Below are positions 8,124-17,372 of a stretch of 64,000 nt of DNA, in pieces. Source of the DNA: Pseudomonas nitroreducens (lineage in GTDB: Bacteria; Pseudomonadota; Gammaproteobacteria; Pseudomonadales; Pseudomonadaceae); contig NZ_JALJXP010000005.1 in assembly GCF_024170165.1 (NCBI RefSeq), positions 186,001-250,000 on the forward strand, written 5' to 3'. The position numbers were made by a program, and so were the translations under genes. The stretch's first letter is position 1. Every line of letters starts with the position of its first letter. The notes beneath the pieces were generated by a model that worked only from the letters and a program-made list of their open reading frames with translations, ran no database searches and was not told the origin of the DNA.

Positions 8124-9566
8124 TCAGCCCTGGGCCGGCAGGCTGCCGTGGGCCGGTGCGGTCGAGTTGATCTTGTGGGCATCGCGCCAGGCATCGTGGT
8201 CGATGTCCAGGTCGGCGAACTTGCTGGCGTCGAACACCGGGCGCTCGATGCCGGCGGCGCGCTGCTCGTCGTAGTCGCGCATCACCCGCAGGCCGGTCTT
8301 GATCAGCATCGCCAGGGCCACCAGGTTGACGAAGGCCAGGCAGGTCATGGTGATGTCGGCGAAGGCGAACACGGTGCCCAGGTTCTGCATCGAGCCCCAG
8401 AGGATCAGGCCCAGCACCAGCACGCGGAAGGCGATCAGCGCGGAGCGGCTGCGGCCGACGATGAACTGCAGGGCGTTCTCGCCGAGGTAGTAGTTGTAGG
8501 TGATGCAGGTGAACACGAACAGCGACAGCGCGACGCTGACAAAGATGCGGCCCCAGTCACCGACCACGGCGGCCAGAGAGTTCTGCGTCAAGGTGATGCC
8601 GTCGCCTTCGAAGCCGGGGGTGTAGAAGCCCGAGAGCAGGATCAGCAGCGCGGTGCAGGTGCAGATGACGAAGGTGTCGAGGAACACGCTGAACGCCTGG
8701 ACCACGCCCTGGGACGCCGGGTGGCGCACGGCGGCAACGGCGGCCACGTTCGGCGCACTGCCCAGGCCCGCTTCGTTGGCGAACACGCCACGCTTCACGC
8801 CCATCACGATGGCGCTGCCCAGCAGGCCGGCGAAGGCCGGTTCCAGGCCGAAGGCGCTCTTCACGATGGTGCTCAGCATGCCCGGCACCAGCTCGATCTG
8901 GGTGACGATCACGTACAGGGTCACGGCGATGTAGGCCAGGGTCTTCACCGGTACCAGCAGGTCGGAGACCGCAGCGATGCGCTGGATGCCACCGAAGAAC
9001 ACCACGGCCAGCAGCACGGCCAGGGCGATGCCCGAGTACAGCACCGGGATGTCGAAGGCGTTCTGCAGCGAGTGGGTCACGGTGAAGGCCTGCAGGCCGT
9101 TGAAGGCGAAGCCGTAGGTGACCAGCAGCAGGACCGCGAAGGTCATGGCCATCCAGCGCAGCTTCAGGCCGTGCTGGATGTAGTAGGCCGGGCCGCCGCG
9201 GTACAGGCCGTCGCCGTCGCTGCGCTTGTAGACCTGGGCCAGGGTGCACTCGAAGAAGCTGCTGGACATGCCCACCAGCGCGGTGACCCACATCCAGAAC
9301 ACGGCGCCGGGGCCGCCCAGGGTCACGGCGATGCCGACACCGGCGATGTTGCCGGCGCCCACGCGACCAGCCAGTGACAGCATCAGCGCCTGGAACGAGC
9401 TCAGCTGGCCGGATTGGCCGCGGATCGATTCCTTGAACACGCCAAACATGTGGCCGAAGTGACGGAACTGGACGAAACGGGAGCGGATGGTGAAGTACGC
9501 ACCGAGTCCTACGATGAGGACGATGAGGACTTTCCCGGAGAGGAAATCGTTGATCGCGTCGAGCAT
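8124..9566 (-). CDS. AGCS family sodium:alanine/glycine symporter
   Basis: This 480-residue, multi-pass inner-membrane carrier has the family hallmarks: the SLAGRVGAGNIAGVGIAVTLGGPGAVFWMW segment (the Na+/substrate site), GGPAYYIQHGL, and VFANEAGLGSAPNVAA. Eight to eleven hydrophobic helices can be traced. It imports small neutral amino acids with Na+. The C-terminal 60 residues are hydrophilic and cytoplasmic. The start at 9566 has a CGAGG-like ribosome site and an AATAACAA motif just upstream (9582-9589), suggesting Crc/Hfq control. The XRE-family regulator gene is divergent and may control it. Asparaginase lies downstream on the same strand. Confidence 0.93.
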   Translation of the reverse strand: MLDAINDFLSGKVLIVLIVGLGAYFTIRSRFVQFRHFGHMFGVFKESIRGQSGQLSSFQALMLSLAGRVGAGNIAGVGIAVTLGGPGAVFWMWVTALVGMSSSFFECTLAQVYKRSDGDGLYRGGPAYYIQHGLKLRWMAMTFAVLLLVTYGFAFNGLQAFTVTHSLQNAFDIPVLYSGIALAVLLAVVFFGGIQRIAAVSDLLVPVKTLAYIAVTLYVIVTQIELVPGMLSTIVKSAFGLEPAFAGLLGSAIVMGVKRGVFANEAGLGSAPNVAAVAAVRHPASQGVVQAFSVFLDTFVICTCTALLILLSGFYTPGFEGDGITLTQNSLAAVVGDWGRIFVSVALSLFVFTCITYNYYLGENALQFIVGRSRSALIAFRVLVLGLILWGSMQNLGTVFAFADITMTCLAFVNLVALAMLIKTGLRVMRDYDEQRAAGIERPVFDASKFADLDIDHDAWRDAHKINSTAPAHGSLPAQG

Positions 9567-9581
9567 GTGCTGGGGCCTCGA

Positions 9582-9589
9582 TTGTTATT
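9582..9589 (-). promoter_or_regulatory. CA-rich Crc/Hfq-type motif at the symporter start
   Basis: The minus-strand RNA carries AATAACAA directly before the CGAGG ribosome site, matching the AAnAAnAA consensus for Hfq/Crc repression. It is a motif match only. Confidence 0.5.
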
Positions 9590-9733
9590 GTGGGAGCACG
9601 GACCTGGGGCTGGTCCGTTCACTGGGGCGCATGGTTGCGCCCGAAGCCTCCCGAAACAATTTCGCGGCTTGCTACGAATTGATGCTACCTGACGCTATAA
9701 TTGCGCCAGTCGCATCACCTGGACCTGGTACCA

Positions 9734-10552
9734 ATGTCCGAAAACCTCGGCCCCAACCTCAAGCTGCTTTGTGCGCACTACCGCTCTATCTCGGAGGTTT
9801 GCCGCAAGCTTTCGATCAATCGCGCGCAGTTCAACAAGTACCTCGGCGGGCAGAGCCAACCCACTCCATTCAACCTCAAGAAGATTGGAGATTTCTTCGG
9901 CGTCGAGGACTACGAGCTGCAATTGCCGCCGGAGCAGTTCGCCCGCCTGATCGGCGCCCGGGGCACATCGCCGGCCAACGTGCAGCGCGACGACCCGTTG
10001 CTGGAGATGCTGCGCCCGCTGCGCGACCACGCGGGCAACCTGTCGCGCTACTGCGGCTACTACTTCGAGTATTCCAACTGCATGTCGGTGCCGGGGTCGA
10101 TCCTGCTGTCGCTGGTGCACCTGTACGAACAGGACGGCAACTTCCTCTTCGAACGCCAGGAACGCCAGGAACGCTCCAGCAGTACCGACGTGCAGGCCGA
10201 GGACTGGGTACGTTGCCGCTACCTGGGAGCGGCCTTCCAGCTGCAGGACCGGCTGTTCCTGATGGACTACGAGTCGCTCACCGTCAACGAGATGAGCCAG
10301 ACCATCCTCATTCCCAGCTTCAAGAGCCGCATCACCCGCCTGAACGGCCTGAAGACCGGCGTCTCCAGCGGCGATCGGCGCACCCCGGCGTGCACCCGCG
10401 TGGTCTGGGAGTACCTGGGGCCGGAGATCAACCGCATCAGCGCCTATCGCCAGGTGAAGCTGTACCAGCCGGACGACCCGCGTATCGACGATGACGTACG
10501 CCTGCGCCTGCAGGCCGGGCCGATCCGCCACGGCCTGTTCGAAATCGAATGA
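9734..10552 (+). CDS. XRE-type helix-turn-helix regulator with large C-terminal domain
   Basis: This 272-residue protein begins with a helix-turn-helix (about 8-55; ISEVCRKLSINRAQFNKYLGGQSQPTPFNLKKIGDFF). The rest is a roughly 200-residue domain of no motif I can name that ends in YQPDDPRIDDDVRLRLQAGPIRHGLFE. The ATG at 9734 is preferred over the upstream in-frame codon because the family N-terminus starts next to the HTH. It is divergent from the AGCS symporter gene, with a shared intergenic region of 167 bases, so autoregulation and control of the symporter are likely. The effector-binding role of the C-terminal part is inferred. Confidence 0.75.
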   Translation: MSENLGPNLKLLCAHYRSISEVCRKLSINRAQFNKYLGGQSQPTPFNLKKIGDFFGVEDYELQLPPEQFARLIGARGTSPANVQRDDPLLEMLRPLRDHAGNLSRYCGYYFEYSNCMSVPGSILLSLVHLYEQDGNFLFERQERQERSSSTDVQAEDWVRCRYLGAAFQLQDRLFLMDYESLTVNEMSQTILIPSFKSRITRLNGLKTGVSSGDRRTPACTRVVWEYLGPEINRISAYRQVKLYQPDDPRIDDDVRLRLQAGPIRHGLFEIE

Positions 10553-10570
10553 TCCTGACCGGGTAGGAAT

Positions 10571-11455
10571 CTACCTTTTGCGGCTCTGCAGCCAGGCCGC
10601 CGCCAGCCCGCTGCCGCAGATCACCGCGATTCCCAGCAGCGCCGACGGCTCCGGCGTATGGCCGAAGATCACGAAGCCCAGCAGCCCGGCGAAGACGATC
10701 TGGCAATAACTGAAGGGTGCCAGCAACGCGGGCGCGGCATGCCTGAAGGCCTGGGTCAGGAACAGGTGCGCGGTCATCCCGCAAGTGCCCAGGGCCAGCA
10801 TCATCAGGCCATGCACCAGCCCCGGCCATTGCCAGAAGAACGGCACCAGCGCACTGACGATCAGGGTATTGCACAGCCCGGCAAAGAAGTTGCTGGTGGT
10901 CGGGCTGTCCACCTGGCTGAGCTTGCGCGTCAGCAACTGGTAGAAGCTGAAGCACAGCGCCGAGCCGAACGGCAGCAGCACCGCCGGGGTGAACAGGTCG
11001 CCACCGGGATGGACGATGATCAGCACACCGCTGAAGCCGACCAGCACCGCCGCCCATTGCCCGAAGGTCACCCGCTCGCCCAGCAGCGGCACCGACAGCG
11101 CCGTCACCAGCAGCGGTGCGAGGAAGTTCACCGAGGTCGCCTCGGCCAGCGGGATGTACTGCAGACCCGTGGTGAACAGGAAGCTGGTACCCAGCAGGCA
11201 CAGCGCGCGCGCCGTCTGCAGGAACGGGTGGCGGGTGCGCAGCACCGCAAGGCCGGCACGCGGCAGGAAGATGCCCGCCATCAGCAGCGTGTGCACCACA
11301 TAGCGCGCCCACACCACCATGACGATCGGATAGATGCTCGCCAGGTACTTGGACAGGGCGTCATGGCTGGAGAACAGGAAGGTCGCCAGGACGATGAGCA
11401 GGATGCCCTTGAAGGGCTGGTGGACGCCGGACAACGGCGATTGGCGGGTACTCAT
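10571..11455 (-). CDS. DMT-family (EamA) transporter
   Basis: This 294-residue protein has ten predicted membrane helices in two EamA repeats (about 15-145 and 155-285). Features include the conserved SHDALSKYLA helix-1 region, PLAEATSVNFLAPLLVTALSVPLLGE at the end of repeat one, and the matching FSYCQIVFAGLLGFVIFGHTP in repeat two. Members of this group export metabolites or amino acids; the substrate cannot be told from the sequence. It converges with the XRE regulator gene with only an 18-base gap. Confidence 0.85.
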   Translation of the reverse strand: MSTRQSPLSGVHQPFKGILLIVLATFLFSSHDALSKYLASIYPIVMVVWARYVVHTLLMAGIFLPRAGLAVLRTRHPFLQTARALCLLGTSFLFTTGLQYIPLAEATSVNFLAPLLVTALSVPLLGERVTFGQWAAVLVGFSGVLIIVHPGGDLFTPAVLLPFGSALCFSFYQLLTRKLSQVDSPTTSNFFAGLCNTLIVSALVPFFWQWPGLVHGLMMLALGTCGMTAHLFLTQAFRHAAPALLAPFSYCQIVFAGLLGFVIFGHTPEPSALLGIAVICGSGLAAAWLQSRKR

Positions 11456-11971
11456 CGACTCATGGAATCACTGGGCAGAAAGGTTGGCGCAAGCGACTCG
11501 ACAGCCTAGCAAGCTGTGCCGGGGAAACAATCCATCCCCCGCCTGCGCGCGGACCTTGCGGGTCCGCTGGAAGGCCGGGCGCTACGAGTCCCGCACGGCG
11601 TTGTGCGAGCCATGCTACGCGGAATCGCCCTACACAAATGTTCCATTTGGTTAATTCATGTTCGAACAGCGAACAGTTACGCCCTGGGCGAATTGCGGCG
11701 AGTCTTCGGGGAGCACCACTATGGGCCCAGCCGCCGCCCCGATGCGGCGCCAACAACTATAAGAAAGGTCCGTTCACATGCTCACGCTCTCCCTGGCACG
11801 CCTGCGCGCGTGCATCACCGCCGCCGCTGTTCCCCGCATTTCTGTTGCACCTGGCTGATCGCCTGACCCACGCCATCTGATCGCTTCCGCCCGTCATCCG
11901 CTGCTCCCGCCAGAGCCGTGCGGAGGCCCCCGCTCGCCCCGAACAACGACAAGAATGCCGAGGGAACACCC
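11456..11971. other. 516-base intergenic region before the first OprD porin
   Basis: No convincing gene is seen. It must contain the promoter of the porin (plus strand) and of the EamA gene (minus). A short palindromic core GTTCGAAC near 11660 followed by a GAACAG repeat could be an operator. A 26-codon reading frame from 11778 has little supporting a ribosome site. No terminator with a T-run was found. Confidence 0.4.
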
Positions 11972-13222
11972 ATGCTCCGTCACCTGTCTCGCCTGGCTGC
12001 AGGCGCCTGCCTGCTGCCCGCCCTGCCCGTCCTGGCCCATGCCGACGAAGGCGGCTTCCTCGAAGACGCCAAGGCCAGCCTGCTACTGCGCAATTTCTAC
12101 ATCAACCGCAACTACGTCGGCGAAGCCCGGCAGAACAAGGCAGAGGAATGGACCCAGAGCTTCATCCTCGATGCCCGCTCCGGCTACACCCAGGGCACCG
12201 TCGGGCTAGGCCTGGACGTGCTCGGCCTGTACAGCCTGAAGCTCGACGGCGGAAAGGGCACGGCCGGCACCCAGCTGCTGCCGACCCACGACGATGGCCG
12301 CCCCGCCGACGATTTCGGGCGCCTGGCGGTCGCCGGCAAGGCCAAGGTATCGAAGACCGAACTCAAGGCCGGCGAATGGATGGTGGTGCTGCCGATCCTC
12401 CGCTCGGACGACGGCCGCTCGCTACCGCAGACCTTCCAGGGCGCGCAGGTCACCTCGAAGGAAATCGCCGGCCTGACCCTCTACGGCGGCCAGTTCCGCC
12501 AGAACAGCCCGCGCAACGATGCGAGCATGGAAGACCTGTCGCTGTTCAACCGCCCGGCCTTCACCTCGGATCGCTTCAACTTCGCCGGTGGCGAATACCG
12601 CTTCAACGGCGACCGCACCCTGGTCGGCCTGTGGAGTGCGCAACTGAAGGACATCTACCAGCAACAGTACCTGCAACTGCAGCACAGCCAGCCACTGGGC
12701 GACTGGGTACTCGGTGCGAATATCGGCTACTTCTGGGGCAAGGAGGACGGCAGCGCCCGCGCTGGCGACCTCGACAACCGCACTTTCTCCGGATTGTTCT
12801 CGGCGAAGTACGGCGCAAGCACCTTCTACCTCGGCCTGCAGAAGGTCATGGGCGAGGACGAGTGGTTCCGCGTCAACGGCACCAGCGGCGGCACCCTGGC
12901 CAATGACAGCTACAACGCCAGCTACGAGAGCGCGAAGGAACATTCCTGGCAGCTGCGCCACGACTACGACTTCGCCGCCTTCGGCATGCCCGGCCTGACC
13001 CTGATGAACCGCTACATCCAGGGCCGCAACGTGCACAACAGCAGCACCGACGATGGTCGTGAGTGGGGTCGCGAGAGCGAACTGGGGTACACCGTGCAGA
13101 GCGGCACCTTCAGGACGCTGAACGTCAAATGGCGCAACTCCACCCTGCGCCGCGACTGGGGCGGCACCAACAGCTTCGACGAGAACCGGCTGATCATCAG
13201 TTATCCGTTGTCGCTGCTGTGA
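11972..13222 (+). CDS. OprD-family outer-membrane porin
   Basis: This 416-residue protein has a cleavable signal peptide (about 1-23, ending in AHA-DEG) and an 18-strand substrate-specific porin body. OprD hallmarks are the early SLLLRNFYINRNYV, the EWTQSFILDARSGYTQGTVGLGLD strand, the LPIL...GRSLPQTFQG region of constriction loop L3, and the C-terminal EN-R-LIISYPLSLL. The ATG at 11972 follows a GAGGGAAC ribosome site. Family members take up amino acids, peptides or aromatic acids. The substrate is not evident here. It is monocistronic, ending near a bidirectional terminator. Confidence 0.9.
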   Translation: MLRHLSRLAAGACLLPALPVLAHADEGGFLEDAKASLLLRNFYINRNYVGEARQNKAEEWTQSFILDARSGYTQGTVGLGLDVLGLYSLKLDGGKGTAGTQLLPTHDDGRPADDFGRLAVAGKAKVSKTELKAGEWMVVLPILRSDDGRSLPQTFQGAQVTSKEIAGLTLYGGQFRQNSPRNDASMEDLSLFNRPAFTSDRFNFAGGEYRFNGDRTLVGLWSAQLKDIYQQQYLQLQHSQPLGDWVLGANIGYFWGKEDGSARAGDLDNRTFSGLFSAKYGASTFYLGLQKVMGEDEWFRVNGTSGGTLANDSYNASYESAKEHSWQLRHDYDFAAFGMPGLTLMNRYIQGRNVHNSSTDDGREWGRESELGYTVQSGTFRTLNVKWRNSTLRRDWGGTNSFDENRLIISYPLSLL

Positions 13223-13251
13223 ACCGCGCCACCGCCGATACTCCCGGCAAC

Positions 13252-13344
13252 CGTAGGAGCGGACTCCGTCCGCGATGACTTCCCCCAACTCCCGGGCCAG
13301 TCGGAGCGGCGACGAAACGATCGCGGACGGAGTCCGCTCCTACG
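13252..13344. repeat. 25-bp perfect inverted repeat of the TAGGAGC (REP-like) family
   Basis: The arms at 13252-13276 and 13320-13344 are perfect reverse complements separated by 43 bases, with the common CGGACTCCGTCCGCG core. Related single arms occur near 4391, 22313, 32874 and 43682. This is a typical two-arm REP/REPIN-like unit in Pseudomonas intergenic DNA. Confidence 0.8.
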
Positions 13345-13377
13345 CCAGGAATTGCCAGCTTTGTAGGAGCACCCATG

Positions 13378-13405
13378 AAAAAGCCCCGGCATGCCGGGGC
13401 TTTTT
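13378..13405. terminator. bidirectional intrinsic terminator
   Basis: This is a fully palindromic element with a GCCCCGGCATGCCGGGGC stem flanked by A5 and T5, placed between the convergent porin and PilT-like genes. It can serve both directions. Confidence 0.9.
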
Positions 13406-13418
13406 CATTCAGCTGCGA

Positions 13419-14648
13419 TTATTGGCCGCCCGGCTTCTCGGCGTCTTCCGCCTCGATCTCTTCCAGCGCCAGTTCCAACCCCCAGCTGGAGGCCTCCACC
13501 GGCTGGGCGGCCACGGGAGGTGCAACCGGAGCCGGCGCGGCTGGCTTGGACGCCGCGGGCGTGGCCGCACTGCCGACGCTACCGGGGTTGTCCTTGTAGA
13601 GCTTGAGCTTCAGGCGCAGGTTGTTCGCCGAGTCGGCGTTCTTCACCGCCTCTTCCTCGGTGATCGCCCCTTCCACCGCGAGGTCGAACAGCGCCTGGTC
13701 GAAGGTCTGCATGCCCAGGGCGCGGGACTTGTCCATGATCTCCTTGATCGAGCTGAAGTCGCCGCGCTTGATGATGTCGCTGATGGTCGCCGTGCCCAGC
13801 AGCACCTCCACCGCCGCGCGGCGTTTGCCGTCCTGGGTACGCACCAGGCGCTGGGAGACGAAGGCCTTGAGGTTGTTGCCCAGGTCATTGAGCAACTGCG
13901 GCCGGCGCTCTTCGGGGAAGAAGTTGATGATGCGGTCCAGCGCCTGGTTGGCGTTGTTCGCGTGCAGCGTGGAGATCGCCAGGTGGCCGGTGTCAGCAAA
14001 GGCCAGCGCGTGCTCCATGGTCTCGCGGTCACGGATCTCGCCGATCAGGATCACATCCGGCGCCTGGCGCAGGGTGTTCTTCAGCGCGGCGTGGAAGCTG
14101 CGGGTGTCCACGCCCACCTCACGCTGGTTGATGATCGACTTGCGGTGCCGGTGCACATACTCGATGGGGTCTTCGATGGTGATGATGTGGCCGCCGCTGT
14201 TGCGGTTGCGGTGGTCGATCAGCGCTGCCAGGGAGGTGGACTTGCCCGAGCCGGTACCGCCGACGAAGAGCACCAGGCCACGCTTCTCCATCACCACCTT
14301 GAGCAGCACTTCGGGCAGGTTCAGGTCGGCGAACAGCGGGATATCCAGCTTGATGTTCCGCGCCACGATGGACACTTCGTTGCGCTGCTTGAACAGGTTG
14401 ATACGGAAGCGGCCGACGCCGGGTACGGAAATCGCCAGGTTCATCTCCAGCTCACGGTCGAACTCCGCGCGCTGCTCCTCGTCCATCAGCCCGTAGCCGA
14501 TGCGGGCGACGTCGCCGGCCTTCATCGGTTCGTTGGTCAGGGGCTTGAGGACACCGTTGAACTTGGCGCAAGGCGGAGCGCCGGTGGACAGGTAAAGATC
14601 CGAACCATCCTGGGTGGCCAGGATCTTGAGCATCGCTTGGATATCCAT
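13419..14648 (-). CDS. PilT/PilU-family type IV pilus retraction ATPase paralogue
   Basis: This 409-residue hexameric AAA-type secretion ATPase has the Walker A motif GGTGSGKST, the Asp box GGHIITIEDPIEYVHRH, Walker B VILIGEIRDRETMEHALAFADTGHLAISTLHANNA, and the His box, matching PilT/PilU throughout. The first 350 residues resemble PilU more than PilT, but the N-terminus (MDIQAMLKILATQDGSDLYLS) and the last roughly 55 residues, which are Pro/Ala-rich and end acidic, are not those of canonical PilU. It stands alone next to a parvulin gene and not beside pilT/pilU, so it is probably a third paralogue with a specialised retraction role. The ATG at 14648 has only a weak ribosome site, but the extended upstream frame has no family match. 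Confidence 0.85.
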   Translation of the reverse strand: MDIQAMLKILATQDGSDLYLSTGAPPCAKFNGVLKPLTNEPMKAGDVARIGYGLMDEEQRAEFDRELEMNLAISVPGVGRFRINLFKQRNEVSIVARNIKLDIPLFADLNLPEVLLKVVMEKRGLVLFVGGTGSGKSTSLAALIDHRNRNSGGHIITIEDPIEYVHRHRKSIINQREVGVDTRSFHAALKNTLRQAPDVILIGEIRDRETMEHALAFADTGHLAISTLHANNANQALDRIINFFPEERRPQLLNDLGNNLKAFVSQRLVRTQDGKRRAAVEVLLGTATISDIIKRGDFSSIKEIMDKSRALGMQTFDQALFDLAVEGAITEEEAVKNADSANNLRLKLKLYKDNPGSVGSAATPAASKPAAPAPVAPPVAAQPVEASSWGLELALEEIEAEDAEKPGGQ

Positions 14649-14833
14649 TGAACTGCATCCGTACGCAAGGTGGCGGCGGACGCTGTCTGTAAGCAGCGTC
14701 CTATAGATAAGAATTTGCTTATTGACTCTATGGAGCGCTCCTGCGCCAGACAATGCAACCCATCGCGAAATGCGACCTGTGTCACTGCTGCCGTACAATG
14801 CCGCCCAGACGCTTTCATTCAAGGACACAACCA

Positions 14834-15112
14834 ATGCCCGTCGCCATGGCCCGCCACATCCTGGTCAAGACCGCTGCCGAAGCCGAGCAGATCAAGCAGC
14901 GCCTGGCCAAGGGCGAGGATTTCGCCGCCCTGGCGCGCAAGCACTCCACCTGCGCCTCCGGCAAGCGCGGCGGCGACCTGGGCGAGGTGCGCCGCGGCCA
15001 GATGGTCCGCAGCATCGACCAGGTGATCTTCAAGAAGCCGGTCGGGGTGGTTCACGGGCCGGTCAAAAGCCAGTTCGGCTACCATCTGGTCGAGGTATAT
15101 TTCCGTGACTGA
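14834..15112 (+). CDS. ppiC: peptidylprolyl cis-trans isomerase, small parvulin (PpiC-like)
   Basis: This 92-residue single-domain parvulin has the family pattern ARHILVKTAAEAEQI, the FAALARKHSTCASGKRGGDLG core, and the closing GPVKSQFGYHLVEV with the active-site aromatic and His. It has no signal peptide, so it is cytoplasmic and catalyses isomerisation at X-Pro bonds. AAGGA lies upstream of the ATG at 14834. It is the first of three close genes on this strand (with the MmcQ/YjbR and glycolipid-binding-domain genes), an order I recall from P. aeruginosa next to the PQQ region. Confidence 0.93.
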   Translation: MPVAMARHILVKTAAEAEQIKQRLAKGEDFAALARKHSTCASGKRGGDLGEVRRGQMVRSIDQVIFKKPVGVVHGPVKSQFGYHLVEVYFRD

Positions 15113-15146
15113 CTGAATGCGCGAGTCAACGAAGGAACGCACGCCC

Positions 15147-15509
15147 ATGACGCCACAACAGATCGCCCGCTTCTGCCTGGAGCTGCCCGGCGCCCGCGAA
15201 GACATCAAGTGGGGCAGCAATCGGGTGTTCTCGGTGGCCGGCAACAAGATGTTCGCGATCCTCGACTTTCTCGACAGCGGTAATGGCGGCCTGGCCTTCA
15301 AGGTCGGCCCGGAGCTGTTCCTGGGCTACGTCGACCGCCCCGGCATCCGCCCGGCGCCGTATCTGGCGCGGGCCTTCTGGATTGCCATGCAACGTCCCTA
15401 CCCCATGGGCGATGCCGAACTGCGCGAAGCGCTGACCCGCTCGCACCAACTGGTGGTCGCCCGCCTGCCCAAGCGCCAGCGCCTGGGCCTCGTGCTGGAG
15501 GCACCATGA
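15147..15509 (+). CDS. MmcQ/YjbR family protein
   Basis: This 120-residue protein has the compact CyaY-like double-wing fold signature: an N-terminal FCLELPGAREDIKWGSNRVFSVAGNKMFAIL, a central LAFKVGPELF, and a C-terminal helical ALTRSHQLVVARLPKRQR. Family members are called DNA-binding from structure, but their role is unknown. I chose the ATG at 15147 over 15117 because the homologous start begins MTPQQIARFC and GGAAC precedes it. Its last 4 bases overlap the start of the next gene, indicating translational coupling. Confidence 0.85.
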   Translation: MTPQQIARFCLELPGAREDIKWGSNRVFSVAGNKMFAILDFLDSGNGGLAFKVGPELFLGYVDRPGIRPAPYLARAFWIAMQRPYPMGDAELREALTRSHQLVVARLPKRQRLGLVLEAP

Positions 15510-16063
15510 TGCGTACGCTGACCTGGGAGGGCATCTGGCACGCACCGACGGCCAGCTGGGAGTCGCTGCAACTGGGCGAGCACCGCGCCGAGAGCCAGCT
15601 GCGCGCCATCGATGAAGCAGGCGGGCCGTCCTATCAGCTCGACTACCAGCTGGACTGGGATGACCACTGGCGCCTGCGCGAAGCGCGTTTCAGCGTGGAA
15701 AGGGCCCACGGTACACATCAGTTGCACCTGCTGACCGACGGCGAGGGCCACTGGCGGAACGCCGAGGGTGACTCACTGAAGGAACTGGAGGGCTGCCTGG
15801 ACATCGACATCTGGCCATCACCCTTTACCAACACCTTCCCCATCCGCCGCCTGCACCTGGCAGACGGTGAGCGCCGGGAACTGGCGGTGGTCTATCTGGA
15901 GGCGCCCAGGCTCAAGCCGGTGCGGATGCGCCAGGGCTACACGCGGCTCGATGCGCATCACTATCTCTATGAGAACCTGGAAGGCACGGACTTCCAGGCA
16001 CGGCTGACAGTGGATGACGAAGGGCTGGTGATCGATTACCCCACCCTGTTCCGCCGGGTCTGA
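15506..16063 (+). CDS. putative glycolipid-binding domain protein
   Basis: This 185-residue protein has the all-beta architecture of the Pfam glycolipid-binding family (PF06475), with features such as LDYQLDWDDHWRLREARF, CLDIDIWPSPFTNTFPIRRL and the C-terminal YTRLDAHHYLYENLEGTDFQARLTVDDEGLVIDYPTLFRR. There is no signal peptide. The family resembles a split LolA-like or barrel lipid-binding fold. The P. aeruginosa PA1994 protein is the best-known member to my knowledge. It is coupled to the preceding MmcQ/YjbR gene by a 4-base overlap. Ligand and role are unknown. Confidence 0.85.
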   Translation: MMRTLTWEGIWHAPTASWESLQLGEHRAESQLRAIDEAGGPSYQLDYQLDWDDHWRLREARFSVERAHGTHQLHLLTDGEGHWRNAEGDSLKELEGCLDIDIWPSPFTNTFPIRRLHLADGERRELAVVYLEAPRLKPVRMRQGYTRLDAHHYLYENLEGTDFQARLTVDDEGLVIDYPTLFRRV

Positions 16064-16105
16064 TCTGCAGGAGCGGGTATCGCGCGCTCCTGCAGGCCGG
16101 GGTCC

Positions 16106-16118
16106 GACAAAGGTAGTT
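16106..16118 (-). promoter_or_regulatory. ACTACCTT-box upstream of the MFS gene
   Basis: Read on the minus strand this is AACTACCTTTGTC, matching 12 of 13 bases of the box at 52779-52791 and resembling the boxes at 37462 and 41306. It is 72 bases before the MFS start codon, in reverse orientation relative to the gene. Confidence 0.4.
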
Positions 16119-16190
16119 CGTTAGCTAGCTTTCCTACATGCCAGACGCGGTCCATCATGTAGGACCACTCGCCGTACCGAACCACTGCAC

Positions 16191-17372
16191 ATGTCCGCCG
16201 ATTCCCGCCCATCTTCGTCCACCACCCTGCAGGTGGTGTCCGTCGTGCTTTTCACCTTCATCGCCTACCTGACCATCGGCATCCCGCTGGCCGTGCTGCC
16301 CGGCTACGTGCACAGCGACCTGGGTTTCGGCTCGGTAATGGCCGGTCTGGTCATCAGCATCCAGTACCTCGCCACCCTTCTCACCCGACCGTACGCCGGC
16401 AAGGTCATCGACACCCTCGGGCCCAAGCGCGCCGTGCTCTACGGCATGCTCGGCTGTGCGTGCAGCGGCGCGCTGATGCTCGGCTCCTGGGCGATGCAGG
16501 GTCTGCCATTGCTCAGCCTCGGCCTATTGATGGTCGCGCGTCTGGTGCTGGGTACCTCGGAAAGTCTGGTCGGCAGCGCCTCGATCGCCTGGGGCATTGA
16601 CCGCGTTGGCGCCGCGAACACCGCAAAAGTCATCTCCTGGAACGGCATCGCCAGCTATGGCGCCCTCGCCATCGGCGCACCGCTCGGCGTGCTGATGGTC
16701 GGCCAGCTCGGGCTGGCCAGCCTGGGCGGCAGTGTCGTCCTGCTGGCCGCACTGGGTTTCGCCCTGGCCTGGCCCAAGCGTGCGGCCGCTTTGGTGCATG
16801 GCGAACGCATGCCCTTCCACCACGTGCTCGGCCGGGTACTCCCCCACGGCATGGGTCTGGCGCTGGGCGGCATCGGCTTTGGCACCATCGCCACCTTCAT
16901 CACGCTGTATTACGCCAGCCTTGGCTGGAAGGACGCGGTCTACTGCCTGACCGCCTTCGGCGGCTGCTTCATCGGCGCGCGCCTGCTGTTCGCCAATGCC
17001 ATCAACCGCCACGGCGGCTTCCGCGTCGCCATCGCCTGTCTGTCGGTGGAAAGCCTCGGCCTGCTCCTGCTGTGGAGCGCACCGACGCCCTGGATCGCCC
17101 TGGCCGGCGCGGCGCTGACGGGCTTCGGGTTCTCCCTCGTATTCCCCGCACTGGGCGTGGAAGCGGTAGGCCTGGTGCCCGCCTCCAGCCGAGGCGCCGC
17201 GCTGGGCGCCTATTCGCTGTTCATCGATGTGTCCCTGGGCGTTACCGGGCCGCTGATGGGCGCCGTCGCCAACGGCTTTGGCTTCGGCTCGATCTTCCTC
17301 TGCGCCGCACTCGCAGCATTCAGCGGGCTGATCCTCAGCCTCTGGCTGTTCCAGCGCTCGTTCTCGCGCTGA
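16191..17372 (+). CDS. MFS transporter (YfcJ/YhhS-like)
   Basis: This 393-residue, 12-helix inner-membrane transporter begins [73 protein letters not shown], the loop 2-3 MFS signature of the UPF0226 group. The second half repeats the pattern ([38 protein letters not shown]). Its P. aeruginosa counterpart lies between the PQQ/exa region and this ppiC-MmcQ-glycolipid group. The substrate is unknown; an efflux role is likely for the group. The box at 16106-16118 lies in its upstream region. Confidence 0.85.
   Translation: MSADSRPSSSTTLQVVSVVLFTFIAYLTIGIPLAVLPGYVHSDLGFGSVMAGLVISIQYLATLLTRPYAGKVIDTLGPKRAVLYGMLGCACSGALMLGSWAMQGLPLLSLGLLMVARLVLGTSESLVGSASIAWGIDRVGAANTAKVISWNGIASYGALAIGAPLGVLMVGQLGLASLGGSVVLLAALGFALAWPKRAAALVHGERMPFHHVLGRVLPHGMGLALGGIGFGTIATFITLYYASLGWKDAVYCLTAFGGCFIGARLLFANAINRHGGFRVAIACLSVESLGLLLLWSAPTPWIALAGAALTGFGFSLVFPALGVEAVGLVPASSRGAALGAYSLFIDVSLGVTGPLMGAVANGFGFGSIFLCAALAAFSGLILSLWLFQRSFSR

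Noticed and set aside
7626..9377. 583-codon open frame on the plus strand opposite the AGCS symporter
   Set aside because: It lies antisense to a well-conserved transporter gene and reads as an Ala/Gly/His/Gln-rich shadow of GC codon bias, without a ribosome site or recognisable domain.
11778..11858. 26-codon reading frame upstream of the first OprD porin
   Set aside because: Weak ribosome site and no hydrophobic or repetitive pattern; could be a leader peptide but cannot be supported.
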